A stretch of 64,000 bases of DNA from the NCBI GenBank assembly GCA_945643635.1, contig CALZFC010000279.1, positions 1,227,501-1,291,500 of the forward strand, given 5' to 3'. Positions within the stretch are counted from its first letter, which is position 1, and each line of letters begins with the position of its first letter. Shown one piece after another: positions 51,677 through 62,394 of the stretch. A program made the translations under genes and the position numbers. Below the pieces are notes generated by a model. That model was not told the origin of the DNA. It was given only the letters and a program-made list of their open reading frames with translations, and ran no database searches. This DNA comes from Allodiplogaster sudhausi. Taxonomy: Eukaryota; Nematoda; Chromadorea; Rhabditida; Diplogasteridae.

Positions 51677-52094
51677 TTACGCAGCTCCATCAGTCTGCTT
51701 TCTCAAAGCCTCCAGTCGTTTATGGTTAAGATAAGCTTCCATCTCCTGAGAAAGAGTTAGAGACGGAGTGTCAAATGCAATATCAATACGCATTTTTTTC
51801 ATGTAGAATACATTTATGTGACAAACGTGAACATAAATACGGCATTTCTGCCAAAATATAAAAGGCTTGCACTATCTTTCCTGTGCATATCTATGTGTTA
51901 GCTGCTGATGAATAATTAATATTGGTGAATCTATGAACATGAAATAAACTGTAAACCATGTGCTGTCGCAGTGGCTCTGCATCGGACCATCGCTTGACTT
52001 TGCGAGCAAGCGTGTAAGTCCCGTACATGGCGCAGATCACCCCCGCGAAGATAGCAGTGGTTGTAGCGTGGGCGCGGAGGGATCTCGGTACCAT
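51677..52094 (-). CDS. 68-residue single-pass membrane protein, unrecognised
   Basis: Two exons, 52094-51957 and 51745-51677, join at phase 0. The protein has a basic N-terminus (MVPRSLRAHATTT), one membrane segment (AIFAGVICAMYGTYTLA), then a charged helix (RKVKRWSDAEPLRQHMEME...) and an Ala end. The positively charged start, single helix and short length resemble small mitochondrial inner-membrane proteins, which is inference only. It lies between two D-aspartate oxidase genes on the same strand. I do not recognise the family. Confidence 0.6.
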
Positions 52095-52178
52095 ACGGAA
52101 CACGTGGACAGGAAGAGAATACCCCCGTGTCTTGGATAATTTCACTCTTACCACCAGCAGGAGTTACTGAATCTCAAA

Positions 52179-52295
52179 ATGTCGCTCGGCAAGTATGACT
52201 TGTCGAAGGATGACGACAACATCAAATTTTACTGCGAATTAATCTTTCCGATGGATCTGGGATCCATCGGTATCGGTTTATTCTCTGATAAATAA
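52179..52295 (+). CDS. possible 38-residue small ORF, divergent
   Basis: ATG at 52179 opens MSLGKYDLSKDDDNIKFYCE and runs to a TAA at 52293-52295. It starts 84 bp from the start of the minus-strand small membrane protein. The sequence is not low complexity, but no family is recognised and it could be chance. Confidence 0.2.
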   Translation: MSLGKYDLSKDDDNIKFYCELIFPMDLGSIGIGLFSDK

Positions 52296-52572
52296 AATAG
52301 CACCAGCACGCACTATTACAAGTAAAGAGAAAGAAATGGCAAGTTGAACACAACACATATTCTCTACAGTACATCATAAATACTACTCGTTCTAAATAGT
52401 TCTAATTTTGACGCGATATTCTGGAAAACTCGGCATATATGTATATATCAAAAATTTCACCTTATTGTCAGCTTCAGCTAGGCTATTTAATATTCCTGTC
52501 ATCATTTCAAACCGGTAGGAAGTCAGAGATTCGAAGCATTAACTTTTCAATCCCCATCTCCTTTTTTCGATC

Positions 52573-53108
52573 TCAGATCTTGACCAGAGGGATGTTGTTA
52601 GATGCAAAGTCCTCAATCAAATCGACGACCTTGAGAGCGCATCCCCAGCCGAGAGTGAATCCGTTGCCTCCATGGCCGTAGTTGTGCACGGCCTGCGCAA
52701 TTTCAAATGGTTTCGTCCGAGTAAATTGGCAACCAATAAAGTCAAAATGACTAAATAAGAAAATCATAAATTAAATAGGTACTTTTCCAAAAAAAAAAAA
52801 GATCCAAAACCGCTAATGGAACGAACATTCATCGTATAATTATTGGAAAATATGCTTAGGAAAACCACGAGGTTTTCTGATTATTGCAGTGCTTCTCACA
52901 CGACGCACGATTCTCGTGCATAGGAAAAGCAGGATGTAACAGACGCTTAGCTTACCAAGAACTGGCGATTTCCGGCCGAGTCTGCCTTCCGCAGCTGAGC
53001 TTCCAGACGAACTCCGGCCTTTCGAAGGGGACGCAGGCCGACCCACTCTTCGATTATTGGGGCACTCTCAAGCCGTCATGTTTACCAGCATTACAGCAGT
53101 AAAGTGTA

Positions 53109-53146
<38 letters not shown>

Positions 53147-56100
53147 AAGAGAGAATGAGAGAGAATGGGAGGAAGAGAGAATAGTAGAGAGAGAGGAACA
53201 AAGGTAAGAAAAAAGAATGAAGAAAGACTGTATCATAATGCGAGAATGATTGAGAGTAATCGTGATTAGAATACCACAAAAGCACCTTAATTGCAGGATG
53301 GATGGCATAATATCTGCCCAGCACATCCTTCTTGTCCTCCTCAGTCACCTCGCGGTCATAGCGTCCATCAATTCGCGTAGTCCCCAGCACAACACTGTCT
53401 ACCCTGCAATACACATAAAGGTATTACGTAAAAGACGTAGCTCAGACTGGAGGGTTTCTTTAATTCACCTTTTCACAACAAAAGAAAATGGTGCTAGATC
53501 TAAAAAAAAGTAATGATAAACGAACATTGGAATGGTAAAGGAGTCCACGCCACGGTAGAAGAAGCCCTTGTGCCAAGGTGCATGCACCTGCATAGACAGA
53601 ATTTTGCAGTATCGATACAACAAATTATGCGCATACACCTACTCTTTTAACTAAACAACTGACAGCAATAGCGACTCCGCGATTCGGAATGACACCTTCA
53701 GAGTCATCTCCAGCAAGACGACCGCCATCCAGGCCAGCACAGTTAACTGCCACGTCGAAGGAGGAGGACAGCTGCAAGAGAAAGAGAGAAAGAGAGAGAA
53801 AGAGATAGAAAGAGAGAGTGAGAGAGAGAGAGTGAGAGAGAGATAGGACAGAAATTCTACCTGATCCAGATTCTCGAATTGCTTCGTTTCGAAGGAAACT
53901 CTGCCAATCTTCTCCAACTCTCGCATCAAAAATGGCACGTAGCGGCGGCCTTCAGAAGCGAAAGTCGTGAATGCAATGGCATATCTAATAGGAGGGGAGA
54001 GAGAAAAAGAGAGAATCACTGCTGGAAAAGTCAGTTGGGTCCATTCGGAGACGGATTGCCTCTGTTTATCCCCTTCGGCCCTTCGCTAGCACCACGGCAA
54101 CCAACAAATATCCACTTTTTCAGCAAGAGAGAAAAGTTGAGAGACGTACTTGGCTGGATTCGCACACAACGCGAGCTGCTCCTGCTTATCCATCCAGCGG
54201 AAGCCGTAGACTATGTCGCCATAGCATCTCTCCTGGAAATAGGCGCGTAAAAAATAAGCAATTCAAACATTGGGAAACCTATAACGAACTTAGGTAATAA
54301 GGAGCAAAAAACGTTCGAAATGGTTTTTTGACGAAAAAAAAGGAAAAAATGGATAGAAACCTGTAGCTCAAGCAGCTGGAGGTCGTCTGACTCGATGATG
54401 CCAGAGACCAACTTCACTCCAGTCTCTTCGCCAGAACGAGTTCGATGTAGGAAAGCGAATCTCTCGAAGGCAGGCCGAGCCAGGTCACTGATAACATTCT
54501 TTAGTTATAGTCAATTAAGCACATCTCACGCAGGTCTCGCGCAGTCGCGGATTATCCCTTGTCAATGCTTGCTTATAAAGATTACGAATCGTCGAATAAA
54601 GTAAGTCAAACATGGCAAATGGTAAGAAAAGAAACCCTAAAAAGCAAAATAGTGAGTGAGTAAAAAGAAGAAACCGATTCTTTTCGGTGTCGACTCGGAA
54701 GAGGCCGGCCGGCCCGTAGCTGCAAGTCTTCTCGAAGGGCCTGTCTCCGAACACGGTCACCTATGAGGAGACCACTTCATTCTTCGCTTTCCATCTTATT
54801 GGAACGACCTTTTAAACCTTAATCAGGCTCCTTTAGTAAATGTATGTTCACGGCAAAATAACCAAAGCGGATATATACTGTCACGGCCGGGGATAGAGAA
54901 GAACGTCAAACTGGCTGGCGAGGACGGACCCGCCCCCTCGGGGCGGTGCCGCCACCGCCAGCAAGACGTTCAGTGTTGGCTAGGCCGATCATGGCGGCTG
55001 CCCCGGCCCTGTCCTTCCCCTCTCCCCGTCTCTCTATATATATCATATATGTATAGTGTTAGGTAAGATAAAGGATATACACCCAAGTCCCACTTCTCCC
55101 ACATGCTAACCGCTCCTCCGCGACATGGAGGTCCCGAGGAGATGCCTACAACTTTTCATCCTCACAAGAATCCCGAATGGAGACGAGAGCAGGCCGACTA
55201 CACCATCGACGTCAGGTGTCAGTCGCTCCAAGTGCTTGTTACGCCTAGGTCCGTTTAATTTATATAGGATTTTATCATCCACAGCGAATAGACTTTTTTC
55301 TGCCATGAATGAGCGGCATTATTTTAACTCGGTTGTGAGGAACCTGCGCGCGCCCCCCCCCCCAAATAGAGAACACAAAGAAAGATATTTTTTATGTAAT
55401 CGCGGCATTTGGAAGCGCGCATGGGCAACCGAAATAGGGGGGAAGAAGAAAAGAAATTTTATGAAGACTATAAGAAGGAGCAGCGATCACTAGGATCGGC
55501 ATGCTCAGCGAGCTCGCATAGGGCTGGCTTCTCCCTCTACTCTAGAGCGATTCGAGCATAATGTAACTTAAAAAAAACGCGGCCGCGTTCTCTTATTCTT
55601 TCTCTGTTTTGCCAAGGCGAAGAGTGGAGAGGCTAGAACGCCGCATGTATAATAGATAAGAGTTCCTCGCCTTGATGCAGCACTCATTAGTTATCACTCT
55701 CTCCTCGGATTCTCTGTGCGAATAGCTTAATATTTTAAATGTTCTTGAATAGAAAGAGCAATATATACATAATTCCAAACCATTAAATCATCCCAAAACC
55801 CCTCCCCCCAACCACTCCCCCGGGGCAGCCAGCCGCCTCCAACACTCCCGGAGCGCACGGAATTTTTTCAACCCAACAAAGCTATCTTTATTATTGTAAT
55901 TTTTTTCTCACTTTTCTTCCTTTCTTGATTCATTTTCGTATATTATCTTAAAATAGTACATTACGATTTTATCAAGGGCCACGTCATTCTGTCTGTACGT
56001 ATTCTCTCCATCTCTCTCCTTCCTCTCAACCACGCACTTGGCGGACAGGCCAGACATTTCCATAAAACTCGTTAGGTCTGCGCCAGCCACATGAACAGGG

Positions 56101-58386
56101 GTGCCGTTGCTTTGTTTAAAAACTTGATAGTGCGCCCGCAGTGTTCCCTTGTCTGTGATAATAGACAGCGATAGTGCGGCCACATGACGAACGAGTTCGG
56201 CTGCCAGCGCGCAAAAGGGCAACAGCGTAACTCACTCACTCTCTCATCCCTCCCTCTAAGCATACATAGCACAAGGCGCGAAAGGCCGGTTTTCAAGGGA
56301 GAAGAAGTAGCAGGTGCGAACGCGAGCGCACTGAAGAAAATAGAGAAGTGAAAGTGACAGCGCAGCGGAAAGGAAGCGTAGAATAGAGATGCATGTACTT
56401 CCATTGATAGACAGATAGATAGAAAGATAGAGGCTCACACTAGTATACACACATAATTGGTAAACAAAAGATTTGTTAGCCTTTCCCTACACAATAAGAA
56501 GACCACTCTTGCTAGAGTCTATAATCTTATAGCGATATAATGATATAATGCCGTAATCTATTGTTACTTATATATGTATAGACACGATAGCAGACCGCTT
56601 CCCCATAGATAACCGTGTGCTCCGGGGAGTAACGCTCTCACAGCGTTCACTCACAAATAGCGTCCTACAAACGCTCCTGCTACGCAAGTGGCCACCGAAG
56701 ACCTACTATTTATCCGCCTCGAGAATAGGCTCAAGAGACACGATCGTCAGCAACGAAGACCACAGCAAAACGACAACTCCGAGCCTGAAGTGACATGTCC
56801 GCTAACTAATGCAACGACAGACCCCGCAACACACGATCACATAAAAGAAGATTTTCGTCACGTCAAGGATCCAACAAGACATGCGCCACCGAAGCTGCAG
56901 ATAAACCTCGTCGAACACCTGTCGCTGAAGGCACGGAAGACGTGAATCTACTAAATCATAGGAGACCACTGCTCCTATCTCCTCCACCGTCAATCCGTAC
57001 TCACTACCAAAGAAACACCAGACGATCTGTCCCACCTGCAAAAGAAACTGTTTTCATTTCCTACAAGTCAAATGTGTGAATGCACTCTCAGTCACGATCT
57101 CCATCAGACACACTGCCGTAAATGTCTCTTACGTCAAGAAATCGTTCAACAGGAAGGCTGGATTGAATCTACGACAGACTGGAACGTTCCCTTCAAATGG
57201 GACGGCGAACAATAAGCTGCATTCGACGAGATAAAGACACAGCAACAGTGAAGCAGAAGATCGACGACGTCCACTGTACAGGCCGACTATTACAACCGCC
57301 GCCATCGTTCTAGCCCTCGAGAAGTCCAAGGCGGAAACGAGGTCATACCAGCCATTTTGCGTCATCAATGCTGGAAGAAGCGAAGTGACCGCGCCCCCAA
57401 TGCGAAGCCAGCGGCCGGAAACCACTCGCCATCACCGACCGTACGACAACGACAGACGACTAGGAAGACGATAACGCAGAGCGCGAGCGAGCAGAGAGAT
57501 GCCGCGCTACTCACAATCAGCAACATCGAATCACGAAGTGAAGAAGAAGAGAGACTCCGACTTTTATTATTATTGTATGTTTGTAGAATATAATTTAAAA
57601 TGTACGATGTATGTAGTACATGCATTTTTCTGTCTATAAAGTCCCATAACAACTATAAAATGAAAAGTTTCTAACAATCTAACTCTTTAGCTAAATATAT
57701 TTTCACCCCTCACTTTCAATATGCACTACGCACACTTCGCACAATCGTTCTCGTTCTACTTCCTAACTGCTTCTCCGTCGCCATGTCACCTAGCCATAAA
57801 AAGTGGTAATAAGAACAACCGATAGATATCCACGGATAAGATGATTTTTTTTCTCACTATTTTTCGTATAATTATTTTTCCATGTCAATGAACATATCTT
57901 TCTTTGTAATGTTTTTTCATTTATTTATATACTCAGCATAACTAACACAGGGTTTTGTTAGTTTATATCTGTTTATCAAGAGCGAGGGACCGCTCTAGTG
58001 TAAAAAGGGGGATGTCACGGCCGGGGATAGAGAAGAACGTCAAACTGGCTGGCGAGGACGGACCCGCCCCCTCGGGGCGGTGCCGCCACCGCCAGCAAGA
58101 CGTTCAGTGTTGGCTAGGCCGATCATGGCGGCTGCCCCGGCCCTGTCCTTCCCCTCTCCCCGTCTCTCTATATATATCATATATGTATAGTGTTAGGTAA
58201 GATAAAGGATATACACCCAAGTCCCACTTCTCCCACATGCTAACCGCTCCTCCGCGACAATACTATGAATCTAAGAAGTTGTAAGACCTTGTTTACCTTG
58301 CTTGTTGGATGTCTCTCAAGGAGTGCAAGTGCACTTGAAAGACCGGCAACTCCTTGGCCAACGACAGCAATGCGAAGGCGATCCAT
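52573..58386 (-). CDS. ddo: D-aspartate/D-amino-acid oxidase, intracellular copy
   Basis: A paralogue of the gene at 47752-50262. Exons in coding order: 58386-58297, 54760-54675, 54487-54361, 54232-54150, 53984-53861, 53771-53664, 53587-53526, 53403-53286, 53066-52956, 52692-52573, joining in frame to 342 residues, the normal length for the family. The protein starts directly with the FAD-binding strand (MDRLRIAVVGQGVAGLSSAL) and has no signal peptide. Then follow GPAGLFRVD, FTTFASEGRRYVPF, NCAGLDGGRLAGDD, PWHKGFFYRG, EEWVGLRPLRKAGVRLE and HNYGHGGNGFTLGWG. It ends NIPLVKI, not a classical SKL-type peroxisomal signal. Intron 1 carries a 3381-bp LTR element in antisense; without it the intron would be about 150 nt. 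Confidence 0.92.
54879..55125 (+). repeat. 5' LTR
   Basis: 247 bp, TG...CA ends, GC-rich first half and TATATATATC box in the second half. Identical by eye to the 3' LTR. Confidence 0.93.
55126..55142 (+). promoter_or_regulatory. primer-binding site
   Basis: TGGAGGTCCCGAGGAGA directly abuts the 5' LTR. TGG is the expected complement of a tRNA CCA end. The tRNA itself was not identified. Confidence 0.75.
58002..58012 (+). promoter_or_regulatory. polypurine tract
   Basis: AAAAAGGGGGA directly before the 3' LTR, the usual plus-strand priming site. Confidence 0.85.
58013..58259 (+). repeat. 3' LTR
   Basis: 247 bp. No difference from the 5' LTR was seen on reading both through. Confidence 0.93.
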
Positions 58387-59639
58387 CTCAACAACGCAAA
58401 ATCAGTTCAAGGTTATTAATTTAATTAAATAAACAAATTTTCCAACAACCATACATCTAAAGTGCACGCGAGAGAAGCGTATTTATACTCTCAATCTTGT
58501 GCAAGAATCACTTGACAAGCCATGGGAGGGCGTCATTTCTCTGCTTCTCTTTTTCTCTCCTAATGAATCTTACACATCTTGAACTCTCTATCGTCTCGCT
58601 CCATTGAACAATCAGTCGCTTAGCACAATAAATTGCACACCTATCCTCATGCATAAGTCACACGCACGTCGACTCGTTATCAAAACAGTATTCTAAATAC
58701 TCGCACTACCTACCTCTCTCTCTCTGTGTCTCACTGTAGAGAGAGCACTACATCATGCTATCTGTGAGCATGTGAGAGAGAAACACTCCTCCCTCCGAAG
58801 TACGCACAGAGAACGAGCAAGGATCCAACACCACAGACCAAGCATCCTCCCAAGAACAAGCAGACTCCACCCATTGGATATACTTCCAGTGTCAGAGGAC
58901 ACGACTTCTCAACCAACTAAATCTTCCGACAAACTTTATTCGCCATCGCGAGAATATCCGCGGACAAGCCACGTGAAATATAACTGGAAAGAAAAGGGGA
59001 AACTCCATCACATCCAGGGTCAATAGAATCTTCAAGGTATAATTCTCACTTAACCCACGAAGAAACATCAATGCGGAAGGCGAAATTCGGCTGTGAATTA
59101 AAAACCCAGTTAAGAAAAAAAACTACAGTAACAAAAAGGAACATGCTCATTCATGTGTATATATTGATTATCAGATCATATTCAACAAAGCTTATCTCAA
59201 GCAAGATTAACTAAACTGCTTGGGTGTGATAGTGAATTTGTATTCGGATCTGAGACACTTTCTGACTGTAAATTGTAAAGGAAAAAGAAAAGAACTAGTT
59301 ATATATGCTTTAGGTACATGGAATATACACGGGCATGAAGCAGGAAGGTTGGTAAAGAAACGGGCAATAAGTAGAGTGGAACTGGGCATCGAAACACATT
59401 TTGTAATTGACTCTCAATTCATCTAAAACAGGATGCCAATTCTATTGACTTCTTGTAACACTGGAAAACAGAAACGCGGTCAATTTCTGGAGATAAAAAT
59501 AGAATGAACTTTCTACATTATGTGGCATGCGCGGAATAAGTATGCATCTGAGAAACTAATCCAATGGAAAGAGAAACTTCCCGACCAGTCGTTAGCAAGC
59601 AGACAAAGTCCGCTTGTCTTTCATCATACGCCTCTCGGT
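58387..59639. other. intergenic between the oxidase and UBE2W genes
   Basis: AT-rich with no convincing exon. It should hold the UBE2W 3' UTR and the oxidase promoter. An acceptor-like GTTGAG abuts the oxidase ATG (AG at 58388-58387). Confidence 0.5.
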
Positions 59640-61035
59640 TCATACGGAGTCATCTGAAGAAACAAATATCTCAAGACTTCCATCACTTGGTTAGTAATCT
59701 TAAGGGATGTAAACGTTTGTTTTTAGAAGAATGAAACAACAACTGTTAACATTTTAGATGGTATGATGTCTTAGAAAATATGTGTAAAAAAAGAGGGAAG
59801 GGGAGCAAATTGAGAGGAAGTAAGACTGGCACGAACCATGGAACCACCAGCGGGTCTTGCTGGGATTCTTGCTGCAGGTCCGGACGTAGATCGCGTTGTC
59901 TGGCGGCCTTTTCTTCTCTTTGCAAGAAGAGAGCATCGACACGATTGAAAGGCATACCTGGAAATGTGAATGATCCCATTCTTTTCTTCTCTTCTTTTTT
60001 GGAGCTTAGAAAAGATAATGCACTGAAAGAAAAGAATGGGAAGAACCAAAGCGAAAAACAACTAAAGTAGAATAAATCTAAGGAACATAGATGGCAAAAA
60101 TGGGCCATCTTGTCAGGCTTTTTTCTTTATCTATGAAATTTTCAGACTGTTACGTTGATAGTCTATTATCTACATGTTGTTTGACCTGTGTGAGACACTA
60201 AATTTACACGGCCAAAACCGAAAACGTACTGATTGGACAGAAAGAGCAGGAGTCCAGTCATCTGAGAGGATGGACAGGCAGATGTGGCCATTCGAGTAGA
60301 TGTGGGGATGCACGGGGATGTTGTCGCCAATGAACATTACCTCAACACAACAATAAGCTGTTGCTTAATAATGCATTACTAGAGTCATCGAAGATAATTG
60401 CAGAACACGTTGGCGTAAAAATGAAACAGGAATTTTGTTTACATTTAATACTTTAAATTTCCTCATAGTTTTTTGAGAAAGGTGTTAGAGAAAACAGGTA
60501 TGCTACCTGGCGAGGGAACAAAGTATTGGCCTTAAATAAGAGAAACTTCAATAGACAAACCTCGGGAGAAGAAAAGGGGTAGGACTCGGAGAAGCGGAAC
60601 TGAAGAGTGAAGAGTTCGCCTTCGTAGAGGGTTCCTGGTGCGCCCTCCACACTCACTGTCCACTCACTCAAATAACAACTCTCTACTATTTTATCAAGTA
60701 TGCTTATTGTTAGAGTGTTTTTTTTTTACTTTAAGCTAGTTGATATTGTGGATAGCAAACTGATAATGTTATGGAATTCATATTAGAGTACAGCAGACTG
60801 TGGCAGAGATGAATAGCAATGAGAAAAGGAACAGCGCAAAGGATGACTACGGTGAGATCTAATTGAGAATAGAAATGAAAGAAGATGATCTGAATGAAGA
60901 AGCGAGACCGTCCATGCCTACGAACCGCATGTCCTGTGCGCAGCAGTCCTTGCTGACTCGCACTCCCACGGGTGGCTCCAGGCACAGCTGCTGCAGCTCT
61001 TTTGTCAGTCTCCGCACACAAGAAGAATCGCCCAT
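59640..61035 (-). CDS. ubc-16: ubiquitin-conjugating enzyme E2 W
   Basis: An E2 of the UBE2W type, which attaches ubiquitin to the N-terminal alpha-amino group of substrates. Exons in coding order: 61035-60926, 60666-60561, 60340-60230, 59957-59837, 59653-59640, joining in frame to 153 residues (human UBE2W has 151). Motifs: VEGAPGTLYEGELF, FSESYPFSSPEV, then IPVHPHIYSNGHICLSIL with the active Cys93 and the family-typical HPH in place of HPN. ALSVQSVCLSIVSMLSSCKEKKRPPDN and the flexible end RWWFHDDSV follow. The last exon codes for only four residues. TATTTGCAG lies 9 nt before the ATG, probably a trans-splice acceptor. The symbol follows the C. elegans orthologue and is less certain than the family. 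Confidence 0.93.
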
Positions 61036-61538
61036 TTTGATGGGCTGCAAATACTAACACTAAAAAGGAACTTTCTGCTAGGAAAGTACATATGAACAAC
61101 ACTAGTCCCACCTAGAAATGGAAAATTGTCATTACATCATATTTATTCAAGTCCTCTTTTTTGTTCACTATATTTCCCTTTAAGATACATCTCGGTGGCA
61201 TGTAACACCTCTTCGCATTTCTCGGACAAAAAACATTTCGTGTATGAAAAGCTTTACGTCAGAGACATTTAATGCACCTGGCAAGTGAATTACCTTGCAA
61301 CAAGAATATATATAGAAATGCATCATAACATTGGGAATTAATGGTTGTGAAAGATAAGAAGACTAGGTATAACAACGAGATATCATTGTTACTATCAGTC
61401 TGCAAAGAAAACAAGCAAGCCGTTCACATGTTTCGAAGCAGAAGTTCTCGCTGAGAGACAAGAAAACAAGATAGTGTCGTGTGCTATAAACTGAGATATG
61501 GAACATAGCTGAAAATGTCTTGAATGAAGCAGAAAGAG

Positions 61539-61583
<45 letters not shown>

Positions 61584-62394
61584 AGAAAGAGTTAGAGGCA
61601 CTGCTGAAGAAACAGGGTATAAAGAACTCTCTACGGTGATATCGAACTTCGGGAAGAGCGAAAAGCAAGGCCCTCGAGTACTACTTGGCATAAACATGTT
61701 TCTCGCTACTTTCCCTCCCTCTTTTCTCTTTCCTGTATCAAACACCTTCACACACTACTTCCTTTCACCAATTTTACCACTAACACGCAGACCCATGTGA
61801 ACTTTACACATGGTAATAAAAGTTATAGAGATTGACCACCTCTCTCGCCAGTTATGACGTAATGTAACAACCAAAGGATGCAGTGATAATCAATCGAGTA
61901 GATACCGTTCTACGCAGAAAACGTTGACTAGACACACCCGCCCCAATAACCACATCACTTCTGCAAAGGAATGTTTTTGGTCTACAAGGAAACTGCAAAC
62001 CCAATCGAGATGTTTACATTCGTGCCAATCATCGAACGCGTAGCAGACACATGCTGGTCTGGTAAATGAGTACTTCTTAGTTTCCAGTCTGGGTTCGAAC
62101 GAGGGAGAGAACGAGAGAAAAAGAGAAAGAGAGAGGACATGAGAAGTTGTAGCAGTGAGGGGCAGAAAGAAAGAGCGCAAAACTTAACGGTCAACCACGA
62201 TATTCATGATCACTGAAAAAACTTTCTCTTGCAAAATATTGCGTAAATAGGAATAAATGTAAACCCGTTTCAGTAATAGTAACTAAACAGAACACTTCAA
62301 GAAACCAATCTCAGCTGTCGATGGAGATTGTGATGAACTCTAACTGAGAAACGGTATTTTGAGGAAAATGGAAGACTACGGTAGTTGAACGGTG
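61036..62394. other. intergenic between MED7 and UBE2W genes
   Basis: No exon is supported. A GA tract lies at 61541-61580. AT-rich elsewhere. Confidence 0.55.
61541..61580. repeat. (GA)n tract
   Basis: A pure GA run in intergenic DNA. Confidence 0.9.

Larger units (their letters stand above)
54879..58259 (+). mobile_element. non-autonomous LTR retrotransposon, very recent
   Basis: Two 247-bp direct repeats (54879-55125 and 58013-58259) read as identical, begin TGTCACGG and end GCGACA. The element is bounded by a 4-bp duplication ATAC (54875-54878 and 58260-58263). A primer-binding site starting TGGAGGTCCCGAGG follows the 5' LTR at once, and a polypurine tract AAAAAGGGGGA (58002-58012) precedes the 3' LTR. 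The LTR has a TATA-like run. The 2.9-kb interior has only short frames and no reverse transcriptase, protease or integrase motif that I can see. One frame near 57070-57210 has several Cys and His residues. This makes it a TRIM/LARD-like element moved by another element's enzymes. Confidence 0.93.

Noticed and set aside
55125..57593. Short frames inside the LTR element as possible gag or pol genes
   Set aside because: No catalytic or nucleocapsid motif could be recognised and the frames are short. The element is treated as non-autonomous.
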